Assembly: GCA_965219495.1 (NCBI GenBank)
Contig: OZ244777.1
Coordinates: 3,596,001 to 3,660,000 of the forward strand
Direction: 5' to 3'
Length of the DNA: 64,000 nucleotides
Origin: CAZPXZ01 sp965219495
GTDB taxonomy: Bacteria; Pseudomonadota; Alphaproteobacteria; Rhodobacterales; CAZPXZ01
Numbering within the stretch: the first letter of the stretch is position 1; every line of letters starts with the position of its first letter. Below are positions 37,814 through 48,500 of this stretch, piece after piece. The notes below the pieces were generated by a model. It had not been told where the DNA came from. It saw nothing but the letters and a program-made list of their open reading frames with translations, and searched no databases. Made by a program: the position numbers and the translations under genes.

Positions 37814-38604
37814 AACCGGTAGAGCGTATCACGGATCCTTCGCTCTGCGCTCTTGAAGGCGTTTCACACGGCTTTTTCACGCGCCAGGGGGGTGTCTCGG
37901 TAGGAGCGTATGAGAGCCTCAATTGCGGGTGGGGCACAGTCGGTGACGAACGCGCAAACGTCGCAGAAAACCGAAACCGGGTCGGCGCAGCGCTCGGGGT
38001 TGCCGGAGGGTTGTTATTTACCGCTTATCAGACGCACGGAACGGAGGTTCTGGTCCTGGACAAGCCATGGACATCCCGGGAACGGCCGCGCGTGGATGGG
38101 CTTGTAACCTCGACGCCAGGCATCGCGCTTGGCGTGCTGACTGCAGACTGCGCGCCGATCCTCTTCGCCGACGCGGAAGCAAGAGTCATTGCGGCGGCAC
38201 ATGCCGGTTGGCGTGGCGCGTTGGCCGGCATCGTAGAGTCGACACTCCTTCGGATGGAGCAACTGGGCGCCAGCCGGCCGCATATCACCGCTGTAGTGGG
38301 GCCGGCAATTTCCCGGCACGCGTACGAGGTCGGTACGGAGTTCTTCGAAGAATTTTTGGAGCGGGATTCAAGGTTTTCCCAGTTCTTTTCGATGAACGGC
38401 GACACCGGCCGGTGGCACTTCGATTTGCCCACCTTCGTCTGCGGACGGCTCAAATCGGCTGGAATCCGGAACCCGCGGTGGAATGGGTGCTGCACCGTTT
38501 CCGACGAAACACGTTTTTTCAGCTACCGGCGCCAGATACGGAATGGAGAAACAGATTACGGCCGGCAAGTCTCCGCAATCCTGCTGCTTCGGGAGGGCGA
38601 TTAG
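37810..38604 (+). CDS. pgeF: peptidoglycan editing factor PgeF (laccase domain, YfiH family)
   Basis: The 264-residue product belongs to the YfiH/PgeF family, multicopper-like proteins described as purine nucleoside phosphorylases and as editors of peptidoglycan precursors. Zn ligands appear in AYQTHG, TADCAPILF and AAAHAGWRGALAG; WNGCCTVSDETRFFSYRR closes the domain. The ATG at 37810 overlaps the preceding stop by four bases. The third gene of the lgt cluster; no terminator was recognised downstream. Confidence 0.9.
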   Translation: MKPVERITDPSLCALEGVSHGFFTRQGGVSVGAYESLNCGWGTVGDERANVAENRNRVGAALGVAGGLLFTAYQTHGTEVLVLDKPWTSRERPRVDGLVTSTPGIALGVLTADCAPILFADAEARVIAAAHAGWRGALAGIVESTLLRMEQLGASRPHITAVVGPAISRHAYEVGTEFFEEFLERDSRFSQFFSMNGDTGRWHFDLPTFVCGRLKSAGIRNPRWNGCCTVSDETRFFSYRRQIRNGETDYGRQVSAILLLREGD

Positions 38605-39056
38605 CCAATTCGTCGCTGTCTGTCGTGCGTGGGGTGTAAGACCCAACCGCCGAAGGGCGTCCCCATCCCGCTTCCTGACCGCTCAAGTGCTCGTGCGATG
38701 AAAGCCGTTGTGCAACTGGCATTTAGCCCGAGCGGCGCTTGAGCGGCAACGCCCGCCGCGCACCGCCTGGGGAAACAGTTCCCGAACCGCCGCGCAGCTT
38801 CCAAGCGGCACTACAGGAAGCACGAGATAACAAATCAATGCGCGAAGTCTCCCGCGCGGGCGGGGTTCATTCACTCGGCCCGCACCGTCGGCGGCGGTGC
38901 GGGCTCCCCCGTTACCGCCGCGCAGCAGTGGCCTCCGCACATGTTCCCTGAACGCTGAACCGGGCGGTGCACACGTTATCGCGCCGCAAAGCGGTTGGCG
39001 GCCAGGACGCCACGGCGGGCACTTGCGGCGCGTAACGCGGCGCGCTACAGTGAAAC
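38605..39056. other. 452-base stretch before higBA, no gene recognised
   Basis: Base composition is GC-rich and frames on both strands are open in places, but none shows a family signature. It may contain the higBA promoter and traces of the mobile DNA that lies further right. Confidence 0.35.
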
Positions 39057-39329
39057 ATGAAGATCAGGCACAAGGGACTGCGGGCGCTGCAAGAGCGGGA
39101 CGACGCCGCGTGGCTGCCCGCCGGTCTGGTGCCACGGCTCCGGCGCATCTTGTTCCGGCTGCAAGAGGCAGCGCATCCGGGCAGCGCCACCGCGCCGGGC
39201 TTCCGGCAGCATCCCTTGAAGGGCGACCGCGCGGGCCAGTGGAGCGTCCGCGTCTCGGGCAACTAGCGCGTGCTGTTCTGCTTCGAGGACGGCGAGGCCG
39301 TGGCCGTGGACCTGATCGACTACCACTGA
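39057..39329 (+). pseudogene. higB: HigB-type toxin (RelE/ParE superfamily), one in-frame TAG
   Basis: The frame encodes about 90 residues of a RelE-superfamily HigB toxin, ribosome-dependent mRNase: KIRHKGLRALQERDDAAWL, LKGDRAGQWSVRVSGN, then TAG at 39264-39266, then RVLFCFEDGEAVAVDLIDYH and TGA. Relatives have tryptophan at the stop (SGNWRV), followed by the same C-terminal strand. A single G-to-A change explains it. The truncated product lacks the last strand, where the catalytic residues of the fold gather, so it should be inactive. The antitoxin gene higA lies 19 bases downstream and appears intact. Confidence 0.82.
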
Positions 39330-39348
39330 CCGAAAGGGAGCGCTGACC

Positions 39349-39663
39349 ATGAACGACATTGCAAGCGATCGCGTCGGCCCGATGCTGAACCCGCCGCACT
39401 TGGGTGAACTGATCCGCGAGAGCATGGACGAGGTGGACTGGAACGTGACCGAAACGGTGGCGCGTCTCGGCTGCGAACGCGGAACGCTGTCGCGCCTGCT
39501 GAACGGCAAGGCGGGCGTGTCCGCGAACATGGCGCTGGCACTGGAGAATATCGGTTGGGGCACCGCCGATCACTGGATGCGGATGCAGGCGAGCTACGAG
39601 CTTGCGCAGGTGCGCCGGGACCGGGCCGCCGCCGACAGGCGCGCGGGCGAATGGCACGCATGA
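39349..39663 (+). CDS. higA: HigA-family antitoxin (XRE-type)
   Basis: The 104-residue product is an XRE-type helix-turn-helix antitoxin of the HigA family: PPHLGELIRESMDEVDWNVTETVARLGCERGTLSRLLNGKAGVSANMALALENIGWGTADHWMRMQASYEL. The pattern of order toxin then antitoxin is typical for higBA, as is the RMQASYELAQ helix at the C-terminus. It would repress its own promoter. With the toxin broken by a stop codon, it may act as an orphan regulator. Confidence 0.9.
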   Translation: MNDIASDRVGPMLNPPHLGELIRESMDEVDWNVTETVARLGCERGTLSRLLNGKAGVSANMALALENIGWGTADHWMRMQASYELAQVRRDRAAADRRAGEWHA

Positions 39664-39769
39664 TGAGTTCTCTCAGCGGGCGGTTGCTCGGCGTGGACGA
39701 TCTGACGAACTTCGGCGCTGTCCTGCGCCGCCTTGAAAGCTATTGGCGCTACCGCTATTGAATTTTGCA

Positions 39770-41230
39770 TTCGTTCGTAACTGATTTCCCGAATTATTTC
39801 TGCCTCGCCTGAGAAAATTTTCCCACAGTGCTTCAGTTTCTTCGGAAGACTCGTCGGGTTGAATTCCTCTCGGCTTGAGCCTGCGTGACTGGCTTAACGT
39901 GAATCTCGGCCGGAACCGCCCGGTGCCCGGATTTGGGCAGAACGAGCCCGATTCCGAATCAGAAAATCCGCCCGCGACCTTCCCAAGTCCCTCAGTCCTT
40001 GCGCAATGCTCTCCGTCCAATCGCCTGGCGGCCGATGGGAATCTCGGCTCCTGGGAAAAGAAGACGGGCTGGGTTGGCGCTCTTCGCGTTCCCCGCTTTC
40101 GGCTCCCGTGCGCAGGCAACGGGAGCTTGTCCGTGCGGCATGCTCCGGCACAAGGCGCTGGTTGTCCTTGGCGCACAAGTTGACGGAGGTTCGCCGGATA
40201 CTTGCTGGCAGGTGGCCGCCTGGGGAGGACGGACAACGGTGCTGGAGCGGCGTCGGCGCGTCGGCGATTGGCCGCCGGTCGGTGCGACCCGAACCTGCCC
40301 GGAGGTCGGCAGCTGTAAATCGTCTTCTTCGGCCTCCTCCGGGGCGCCGCTCCCTGCCGGCCTCCGCTTTCGCCCGGCAGCAAGAACCCTGATCGCCAAA
40401 GACGCGGAGGATCCCGGCCCAACTTGTGCTGGAGGGTCGGTTTGCGATTCGGAGCAAAGTTGTGCGGAAAGAATCCGACAGGCGGGCGCAGCGACTTCAA
40501 CTGGTTTGCACACGGCTCGCGCAGCGTCATCAGCAAGGCATCCGTTGCGAGATGGACCCGCAACGCGCCCACCGTCGGAGGGCAGCCAGCGAACAAATCC
40601 GGCAACAACGTAACAATGGTCATCAGGCTTCTCGAAACCATCTCCTGGCGCCGCCGCAGCCAGCGCCGGGCGGCCTTCGGCTTGACGCCCGGGTTGGGGT
40701 GCGCCTGGCGCGCCGCGCGTGCCGGGTCCGCTTCGCGCTCGCCGATCAGCACGGCGCGTTCCAGTTCGCAGAGCGTATCCGGCAGAGCCGCCGCGAAGTA
40801 TGGCTCTCCGCGCAGTACCAGCGCACGATGCGCGCCTCCCCGTAGCGGGTCTTGCGAACGTAGGCGCCATGACGGGCAAACGAACAGCCGCCTTTCGATT
40901 GCGCCGGGCAGGATTCCAGCGTCACACTGCGCCACGCCTGCGTGCGGACGTATTCCTCTTCGCTCAGGCATCTCCGCAGTCGGATCTGCATCTTCCGGGT
41001 TCCCTCCGGTGCCGGATCGAGACCTCGCACAGTACTGGCAGGGGTGTCCAGAACAAGTCTCCCGCCCCCGCAATGCGCGATCAAATGGGGGCATTGCTGT
41101 CGGCTCGACTTCGCCGAGTTGCTGGGAAGGCTCTCCTGGGAAAGAGACAACACACGCAGGGATTTCTCGAAATAAACCAATTTCCCAACCATTCCGTCAC
41201 GGAGCAATCCGGGAAAAAGCGGCCCAATGC
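39770..41230 (-). pseudogene. degenerate IS with a DUF6431-like zinc-binding ORF and transposase traces
   Basis: The minus strand holds fragments of an IS. Upstream, in two frames, RRCLSEEEYVRTQAWRSVTL, CSFARHGAY and WYCAESHTS match the small DUF6431-like cysteine-rich protein seen in front of integrase-type transposases. In another frame RWLRRRQEMVSRSLMTIVTLLPDLFAGCPPTVGALR is its central part. Further downstream a decayed frame ends near 39900 with no clear family motif. The 3' boundary of the element is not clear. It interrupts the integrase fragment at about 41230. Confidence 0.5.
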
Positions 41231-41234
41231 TGAC

Positions 41235-41512
41235 GGATTAATCGGAGATACAACACCCGGTTCGATGAAGGTGGCGAGCAGCTTGCGGGCCTCGCACCGC
41301 GCCTCGGGCACGGTCATGGCGTCCGCGTTGCCGATGGTGGCGGAGCTTACGCGCCCGCGCTGCTCGCGGCGCAGGAAAAACAAACGATGTCCGGTGGTGC
41401 CGACGCGCAGGCCGAGGTCGGAAATCTCGTCGTCCCAGACATCGTGTTTCTTGGGGCGGGGTTTGGCGGCGCGGACGCGCCTGGCGAAGGTGGACTTGGT
41501 TCGGTCGGTCAT
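41235..41512 (-). pseudogene. tyrosine recombinase, N-terminal arm-binding domain fragment
   Basis: The minus-strand frame starting at 41512 reads MTDRTKSTFARRVRAAKPR, WDDEISDLGLRVGTTGH, then RGRVSSATIGNADAMTVPEAR and ARKLLATFIEPG, which is the arm-type DNA-binding domain (DUF4102-like) of phage or island integrases. After about 90 residues it runs into unrelated IS sequence, and the catalytic domain (R, H, Y) is absent. It is the remnant of an integrated element, cut by IS insertion. It may mark the boundary of the defence region to the right. Confidence 0.7.
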
Positions 41513-41750
41513 GGATAGCGGCTTCCCGTGTCGGGCCGCGCAACGGGTGGTCGAAATAGGAAGCGGCCGCGGCGGCGTTTCATCGGGGAAATCGCGCGAC
41601 GGGTCGGGACTGGGCGACCCGTAAGGCTCTGTAGCTACGGGGTTTTGCGTCCGTTCATGCGAGGGCGGAGACTGGCAGGAAGTGCATCACCGATGTCTGT
41701 GGCGGGAACTCCCGAAGCAACGAAAGCGGGTCAATTGCCTTTCTTAAAAT

Positions 41751-44555
41751 TTACAGGAACAGGTCGCCAGCGGCGACTCGCTTGAGCGGGACTTCGCGCG
41801 ACACCGGTTCCGCGTTACTGGTGCGCAGCGATATGCTTTCGAATAGCTGCCGCACCGGGGCGACCAAGCCGACCTCCGTATCTTCCCCGGTGAGAACACG
41901 AATTCCGTCGAGCGGCAACCCGTCTTCCCCGACTTCTTGCAGCAGAAGGAATGCGGCGGCCGACTCTGCATCCTCCGGCTCCGGTTCGCCCGCAGAAGCG
42001 GCCAGGCTTGCGGTCGCAAGGAGCGCTGCTTCCATCGCGGGCGGCCGCGCTTCTTCCTCGAAGCCCCCGCCCTCAAGGAGCGCCGCCGCCTTCAGTTTGC
42101 GTTCCGCGCGGTTCGCCAGTTCCTTGGCCCTTCGACTCCGGCCCAAGGCTTCGGCGTCTGCCGATTCGGCGGAGGGATATACGGTGCGGAGGTCTCCCAT
42201 CGGCATCGAGATCACACCCGCTTCCGCAAGGCGCCGCATGGTCTCAAGCGCGGCCGGATCTATCACCTTTACACTGAGGCCCGTCGACTTGGCCAAGCGT
42301 TCTTCTTCTTCGGCCGCGCGGTCGGGCGGAATCGAGAGAACCGCCAGGACCGGTCCCCCGGCCTCAGACGCGAGAATGCTCTGCAGTGCCGCGCCGTGGA
42401 CGGCGATCAGGTCGTCGCAAAGCCGGTCGAGAGGCGACGGCGGAGTCGGCGCGTCTCGCGCCGGTTCCTCTTCTCGCTTTCCGCTATCCAGCACCGCTTG
42501 CAGCCGTTCCATGAACGCCACGCGGCTGGTTGGCAGGCGTATTTCGGACAGGTCGCCCCGCCGGTCGAGCACTCCCTCGGCAAGTTTCCGTTTTGCGTCG
42601 AGGAGTCCCAGCATGCGATGTTCGATGGTGTGCTCGCTCACTAGGTTGACGACGTTCACTGGCCGGGTTTGGTGCTTGCGCCAGGCCCGCGAGATTCGCT
42701 GCTCCAGCTTGGCCGGATTCCATGGCTGGTCGATGTTGATGACAGTATCGGCTACTTGCAGGTTGAGCCCGACACCGCCGGATTCGGAGGACAGGAAGAG
42801 TCGGCACTGTGGATCTTCCCGGAATCGCCGGATTTCCGCGCGCCGCCGGGGCTGCGGGACGCTGCCGGTATGCCAGGCGAATTCGATTCCGGATTCTTCT
42901 GCGTAATTACGAACGAGTTCGAGCATTCGAACCCATTCGGAAAAGATAATGATCTTGCGCCCGGGGTCTTCCAGGAGATCGGGAAGGAGCCGCTCGATTT
43001 CGTCCATTTTGGGACAATCATGCGACTCGCTGTCGAGGATATAGGGAGTGTCACAGACCATCCGCATGCATGCGAGATGCAATTGAAGCATCTTGAACTC
43101 ATCCGCAGTAAGCGGACGCTTTTCCGCAATCGCCGCGAGCCGCCTTGCGCGGTATTCGTGGTCGCCGTAAAGACTGAGTTGGTCATCGGTCATGTGGACG
43201 AAAAAAGTCTTGGTCGTGCGACCAGGAAGTTCGCTCTCCACTTCTTCCTTGCGCCGCCGGAGCATGATCGAAGAAACCCGGTCCGCAAGTTCCTCCAGGT
43301 TCTGAAGACCTTCCGGGCGTCCCTTCTCGTCCAGCCTGTAGAATCGCCGGTTGAATCGGAATAGCGGTCCGAGAAGGCCCGGCTCGAGGAACTGGACGAT
43401 AGAGTAGATCTCGTCAATCCGGTTCTCCAACGGTGTTCCGGTCAGGACGAAGGCGTACCGGCTTCGGAGCCGCTTTACGGCGTTTGCGGTCTTGGTCTGC
43501 CAGTTCTTGATGCGCTGGGCTTCATCGAGAATCACAACATCGGGCTGCAGTCGCTCAAGCAAGTCCTCGCAATCCGCAAGAATCTGCTCATAATTGCAGA
43601 GCGTGAAGAAATCGCGGCATGCGTATGCTTTCCGACGCGCCGTCAGGTCGCCAAATACAATGGTGGAGCCAATCTCGGAAAATTTTTGGATCTGCTCTTC
43701 CCATTCGGCCTTGAGAGATGCGGGCGATACCACCAGGACCCGTTCGATTCCGCGAAGTTCCCGAAGTAGCGCGCAGGCCGCGACCGCCTGAACGGTTTTT
43801 CCGAGGCCCATGTCATCCGCAAGAAGTACGCGCTCTCCAAACGCCAGATGGAGAACGCCCTCGACCTGGTAGGGCAAGAGTGGAAGTTTTAGAAAATCCA
43901 GCGAGCGGCGACCCGACTCCAGTTCCGCTTCGAATTCGGCGCGTTCGCGGCGCCTCGTGTCCGAGGCGTTTTGGGCATCGATCCACATTTCCAGCCGGCG
44001 CGAAACGCGGAGTAACTCGGGATGGCCGAGCGCCATTTCGCGCAGCGCTTTCAATGCACCCGGGGAGCCGAGCCGCAAGTCCTCAAAATGCCGTTCAGCT
44101 TCCCGCGCAAGTGCGGGATAGCTGATGGCGACTTCCTTTGGAACCGCAATCCGCGCAGACGGGCTGCCGCATTCATCAAGGAAGACCTCGATGCGCCCGC
44201 TTGATTTCCGGCCTCTCCCTCGCGCCCCGTTCCGGTGACGTTTTACCCCTTCAATATGTTTGCACGTCCCCAGTTGATTGGTGCAGAAATCTTGGCACTC
44301 GCAGGTGTTGATTCGTTCCCGAAGCGAACGCATCTCAACGGTATACGTTCTGCCGCTCGCTGAACTGACTTCGTAATCTCCAAACGGACGGAAATCCGGA
44401 TCGACCGCGGCCACCTCTTCGATTTCGGTCCGGCCCCGCCACTCCCGCCGTCGGATCTCTTCCTCGTCCGTCGATATCCATCCCAGGAACTTTGGCTGCC
44501 GATCTTCCGTTTTACGCCGGGTCCCGCCTACGGCGGTCTTTTCCGTGGATTCCAT
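41751..44555 (-). CDS. SNF2-family helicase with SWIM zinc finger
   Basis: The product (about 934 residues from ATG 44555; the frame opens to 44762) is a RapA/SNF2-type ATP-dependent DNA translocase. An N-terminal SWIM zinc finger TCECQDFCTNQLGTCKHI precedes motif I LADDMGLGKTVQAV, motif II DEAQ (ILDEAQRIKNW), motif III LTGTPLENR, and the C-terminal helicase half with GGVGLNLQVADTVI and QRISRAWRKHQ. The C-terminal 250 residues are unrecognised and acidic/alanine-rich. Such proteins without a fused nuclease occur in defence islands; alternatively a transcription recycling role. The adjacent large restriction-methylase supports a defence context. Confidence 0.88.
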   Translation of the reverse strand: MESTEKTAVGGTRRKTEDRQPKFLGWISTDEEEIRRREWRGRTEIEEVAAVDPDFRPFGDYEVSSASGRTYTVEMRSLRERINTCECQDFCTNQLGTCKHIEGVKRHRNGARGRGRKSSGRIEVFLDECGSPSARIAVPKEVAISYPALAREAERHFEDLRLGSPGALKALREMALGHPELLRVSRRLEMWIDAQNASDTRRRERAEFEAELESGRRSLDFLKLPLLPYQVEGVLHLAFGERVLLADDMGLGKTVQAVAACALLRELRGIERVLVVSPASLKAEWEEQIQKFSEIGSTIVFGDLTARRKAYACRDFFTLCNYEQILADCEDLLERLQPDVVILDEAQRIKNWQTKTANAVKRLRSRYAFVLTGTPLENRIDEIYSIVQFLEPGLLGPLFRFNRRFYRLDEKGRPEGLQNLEELADRVSSIMLRRRKEEVESELPGRTTKTFFVHMTDDQLSLYGDHEYRARRLAAIAEKRPLTADEFKMLQLHLACMRMVCDTPYILDSESHDCPKMDEIERLLPDLLEDPGRKIIIFSEWVRMLELVRNYAEESGIEFAWHTGSVPQPRRRAEIRRFREDPQCRLFLSSESGGVGLNLQVADTVINIDQPWNPAKLEQRISRAWRKHQTRPVNVVNLVSEHTIEHRMLGLLDAKRKLAEGVLDRRGDLSEIRLPTSRVAFMERLQAVLDSGKREEEPARDAPTPPSPLDRLCDDLIAVHGAALQSILASEAGGPVLAVLSIPPDRAAEEEERLAKSTGLSVKVIDPAALETMRRLAEAGVISMPMGDLRTVYPSAESADAEALGRSRRAKELANRAERKLKAAALLEGGGFEEEARPPAMEAALLATASLAASAGEPEPEDAESAAAFLLLQEVGEDGLPLDGIRVLTGEDTEVGLVAPVRQLFESISLRTSNAEPVSREVPLKRVAAGDLFL

Positions 44556-45189
44556 GATGTGAAGGGCTTCTTCCATACCGTGCCTGAAAATCGAGATCGC
44601 AACGGATTTCGACGCCGATCGAGCATCGGCCGGCATCCGAGGCGATACATATTTCAGTACAAGCAGTTGAACAAAATGGCAAGGTAATTCCGGCGGTGAA
44701 TCGTCAAGAGCAGACATAAGCAATGAATCATCCTTTTCAGTTGCAAATTCTTGCCGCTTCATCCGGCATCACGTGGACGGCATAGTGCGATAGAAATTTT
44801 GAACAGAATGTTCGCTCTTTCCGATGGCCAGTTTGCCGTCGGGCTAGCCGAGGTTGTCAATGATTTCGTGCCGATTGCAGCGGACTGTACAGCGTGCAGA
44901 ACGTCCGGGGACGCCAAATTGTCATTTCTCGGCGCAGCTTGGAAACTACTCCGTCACAGGTTACATACTCATTCATGTATCCACCTTCTTGTTACCAAGG
45001 GGTCGAACGTTTGTTAGAAAGAGGGAGACCGAAATCAGGTGTCACCTACGCTGGTCGCCAAAATCGAATGCGATCTTTCGGGTCTCGACGAAACAACGGA
45101 ACCCGGTGACCTGAACTTTCGGTCTTTCGGCGTGGAGCAGGTGAAGGGCGACTTGGCCGATCATTAGTCTGTTAGAGTGTCTGAAAGCT
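44556..45189. other. spacer between helicase and decayed higBA locus
   Basis: About 630 bases, with a lower GC fraction than flanks; it includes the unconserved N-terminal extension of the helicase frame (44556-44762). A short plus-strand frame (about 45040-45168, beginning VSPTLVAKIECDLSGLDETT) is protein-like but unrecognised. No other gene was seen. Confidence 0.35.
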
Positions 45190-45330
45190 GACGTGTTGTC
45201 ATCCGTTTTGTCAGTTGGGATGTCAGGGATGCGGATCCCGTAGACGAAAATTTTGGAGGCACAGATCATGGCGATGAAAAACTCACCTCATCCGGGATTG
45301 TCCGTGCATTGCGATTGTCTGCAGCCAGAA
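45190..45330 (+). pseudogene. remnant of a second higBA locus
   Basis: The start of a HigA-type antitoxin is present: ATG 45268 with GGAGG eight bases upstream, then AMKNSPHPGLSVHCDCLQP, matching the HigA N-terminal pattern (MKNPxHPGxxVRxDCLEPLG). After about 20 codons the match ends, and the rest of the frame (to 45489) is unrelated. Upstream, IRFVSWDVRDADPVD could be the last strand of a HigB toxin. The helix-turn-helix is lost, so this is a small scrap of an addiction module. Confidence 0.4.
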
Positions 45331-45550
45331 GCAGCATTCCGATATCTTGAACTGCCACTCGTGGATTTCGCCCGAATTGATGATCCACCTAGACATACCG
45401 GTCGGTGGTGGCGTGAAGACTGGATAACGATTTCAGCCGCACTGCGAACTGGCTCAGGCGATGAGAAACGCGAATCTGAACACGGTTGAGAGGCTCTCGC
45501 CGGTGGCATGACATCTGTAGACACAGACCTGATCTTGTGACTGTGGGCTC

Positions 45551-48500
45551 GTGAGTATCTGGAGCGCCTTTCGGGGCAATCTGTTTTCCAGTGATTTCCT
45601 GCGCGAGTCCATCGCTACGCTGGCCGATTGGCGTGATCTGGGCGAGGCATCACTGGAAGACTTGGAAGCCGCGCTGGGAAAAATCTTCCACCGATTCATC
45701 CGCATTGCCGGATCGCCCAACGAGAGCCAGACCGAAGATGACTTGATATGGCCCGTGTTGGCGCATCTCGGGTGGACGGCGATCCTGCGGCAACAGAATT
45801 TGAGTGCTGGTGGTCGTGAAGATGTGCCGGACGGTTTGCTGTTCGCTGACGAGAAAACAAAGGCGCGGGCGAACGGTTTTGCGGAGGAATGGAAGCGCTA
45901 CCAGTTTGGTTTGGTGACAGTGGAGTCAAAGCGATGGCTTCGCCCGCTGGATCGACGGTCGGGCCGGTGGGGCGAGGAAACGGCGCCTTCGACGCAGATG
46001 CTTCGCTATCTCCGGCGTGTTGACGATTTGACAACAGGTAAGCTGCGCTGGGGCATCCTCACCAACGGAGCAAGATGGCGGCTCTATTATCAAGGTGCCC
46101 GCTCAGTTTCGGAACAGTTCTTCGAGGTCGATCTGGCAGCGCTTCTCGGATTTTCCGGCGAAATCAACAGTGAGGCAACTCTCGACAACACCGAACGCCG
46201 CCACTGTCTGAAAGTGTTTGCGGCTATATTCCGGCGCGAGGCATTCCTCGCAGGTGTAGCCGATGAGCGGACGTTTCACCAACGCGCAATCGAGGAGAGC
46301 CAGTTCTACGAAGAGCGCGTCGCCGCCAATCTTTCGGACTTAGTGTTCGGTGAGGTTTTTCCAGAGCTTGCGGGTGCGATTGCTAGTGCGGCAACCGAAG
46401 CATCCCTGGAAGAGGTTCGCGAGGCAACGCTGGTCCTGCTCTACCGGCTCTTGTTTATTCTCTATGCTGAAGATCGGGATCTATTGCCCGTTCGTGATGA
46501 CCGTTACGATGATTATGCGCTCCGCGAGAAGGTTCGCGGCGATGTCGGTCGCCGCAAAGACTTGCACGATACATTTTCGGTTACCGCTGCCCGTTACTGG
46601 TCAGCGATCGACGATCTCTGCAGGGCCGTCGATGCGGGCGATCCCTCGATCGGATTGCCGCCTTACAACGGCGGTCTTTTTGACCGCAGCCGCACGCCGC
46701 TTCTCGAGAACATTCGGCTGGGTGATAGGATCATGGCCGCGGTCATCGACGCGCTTTCCTTTGAGCAGACCGCTGAAGGGCGGCGCTACATCAACTATCG
46801 CGATCTGGGCGTTCAGCAACTTGGCTCAATTTACGAGCGCTTGCTTGAGCACGAGATAATACACGAAGGCGACGGAATCGCTGTGCGTCCCAACGTGTTC
46901 GCGCGCAAGGGATCGGGCAGCTACTACACACCGGATGATTTGGTTGGCCTAATTATAGAGGAGGCCATTGAGCCCTTGGTGCGGGTGCGAATGGACGCCT
47001 TCGCCAGCAGGGTTTCGGAACTCGCGTCAAGCCGGCTTCCCGAAGACCGCCGCATGGGACGCTTGAAGCAAATCGACCCGGCGGAAAAGCTCCTTGAACT
47101 GAAAGTCTGCGATCCCGCCATGGGATCGGGCCATTTTCTGGTCAACCTCGTGGATCATCTCGCCGATAGGGTGATTGAGGCGATGGCCGAAGGGGAAACG
47201 GCGGTCGAGGGCTATGTTTCACCCCTGACCAACCGGATTGATGTCATCCGCAATACCATTCTTGGCAATGCCGAGGATCGAGGGTGGACCGTCGATCCGG
47301 CGCAACTCGACGACCGCCACATTGTCCGGCGCATGGTTTTGAAGCGCTGCATTTATGGGGTCGACAAGAACCCGATGGCGGTCGAGTTAGCGAAAGTCGC
47401 GCTTTGGCTGCATACGTTTACGGTGGGCGCGCCGCTGAGCTTCCTGGACCATCATCTGCGTTGCGGTGATAGCCTGTTCGGCACTTGGGTACGCACGGGG
47501 ATAGACAAGGTGACGGATCAAGCCGGACCGCTATTTTTGCGGGGACCGATAAACCGGGCTACCCGAGCCGCGACCTCCATGCAGATTATCGAGGGACTTA
47601 CGGACGCGGAGATTGCCGAGGCGCATCGCTCGGCGGACGTCTTTGCCGAGATTGAGGAAATGACGGTGCCGCTGAACGCGTTTCTATCCTTGGTTCATGC
47701 CTTCAACTGGCTCAATCTTCGTGACCGTGAAAGCAAAGCTGCGCTCTTCGCCTACTTCGACGGCAAGTTCGGCGATCCCATCGAAGTAGCCACGGGCAAA
47801 ATCGATTTGTCGGAGGAGGAGGGAATCGACGAGCGGTTTGTCGAAATGTTTGAAGATGCGCAGGAGCTCATGGCGGACGAAAGATTTTTCAACTGGCAGG
47901 TGTCGTTTCCGGGAGTTTGGTCGAATTGGGAAGACGCCGGACTACATGGCGGTTTCGATGCAATTATCGGCAATCCACCGTGGGACCGGTTAAAGCTGCA
48001 ACAGGTCGAGTGGTTTGCAGCACGGCGGCGTGAAATTGCTTTGGCGCAACGGGCGGCAGACCGAAAGCAAATGATTGCCGATTTGGAAATGGCTGGTGAT
48101 CCTCTCGTACAGGAGTTCACTCTGGCCAATGAACGGGCGGCAGCCGCGGCTCGCCTCGCTCGGACCTGTGGAGACTATCCGCTGCTGTCCGGCGGTGACA
48201 TGAACCTTTATTCCTTGTTCGTCGAACGTGCGATGACCCTCGTAAAGTCGAACGGTATGGTTGGGTTGCTCACCCCGACCGGCATCGCCTCCGACAAGAC
48301 GGCGGCGAAGTTCTTCAAGGGCATAATAACTGAGGGCAGGTTGAAGGCGTTGTATGATTTTGAAAACAAAAAGGTCTTTTTTCCCGATGTGCACGCATCA
48401 TTCAAGTTCTGCATTTTCATAGCAAGTGCGTTGCCGACAGAAGAGGCAGCCAGATGCGCATTCTATCTTCACTGCGTAGACGAACTTGATGATCCGGATC

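Noticed and set aside
39673..41094. 473-codon minus-strand open frame
   Set aside because: Only its central part resembles a DUF6431-like IS protein; the rest is out-of-frame decay, so it is not one gene.
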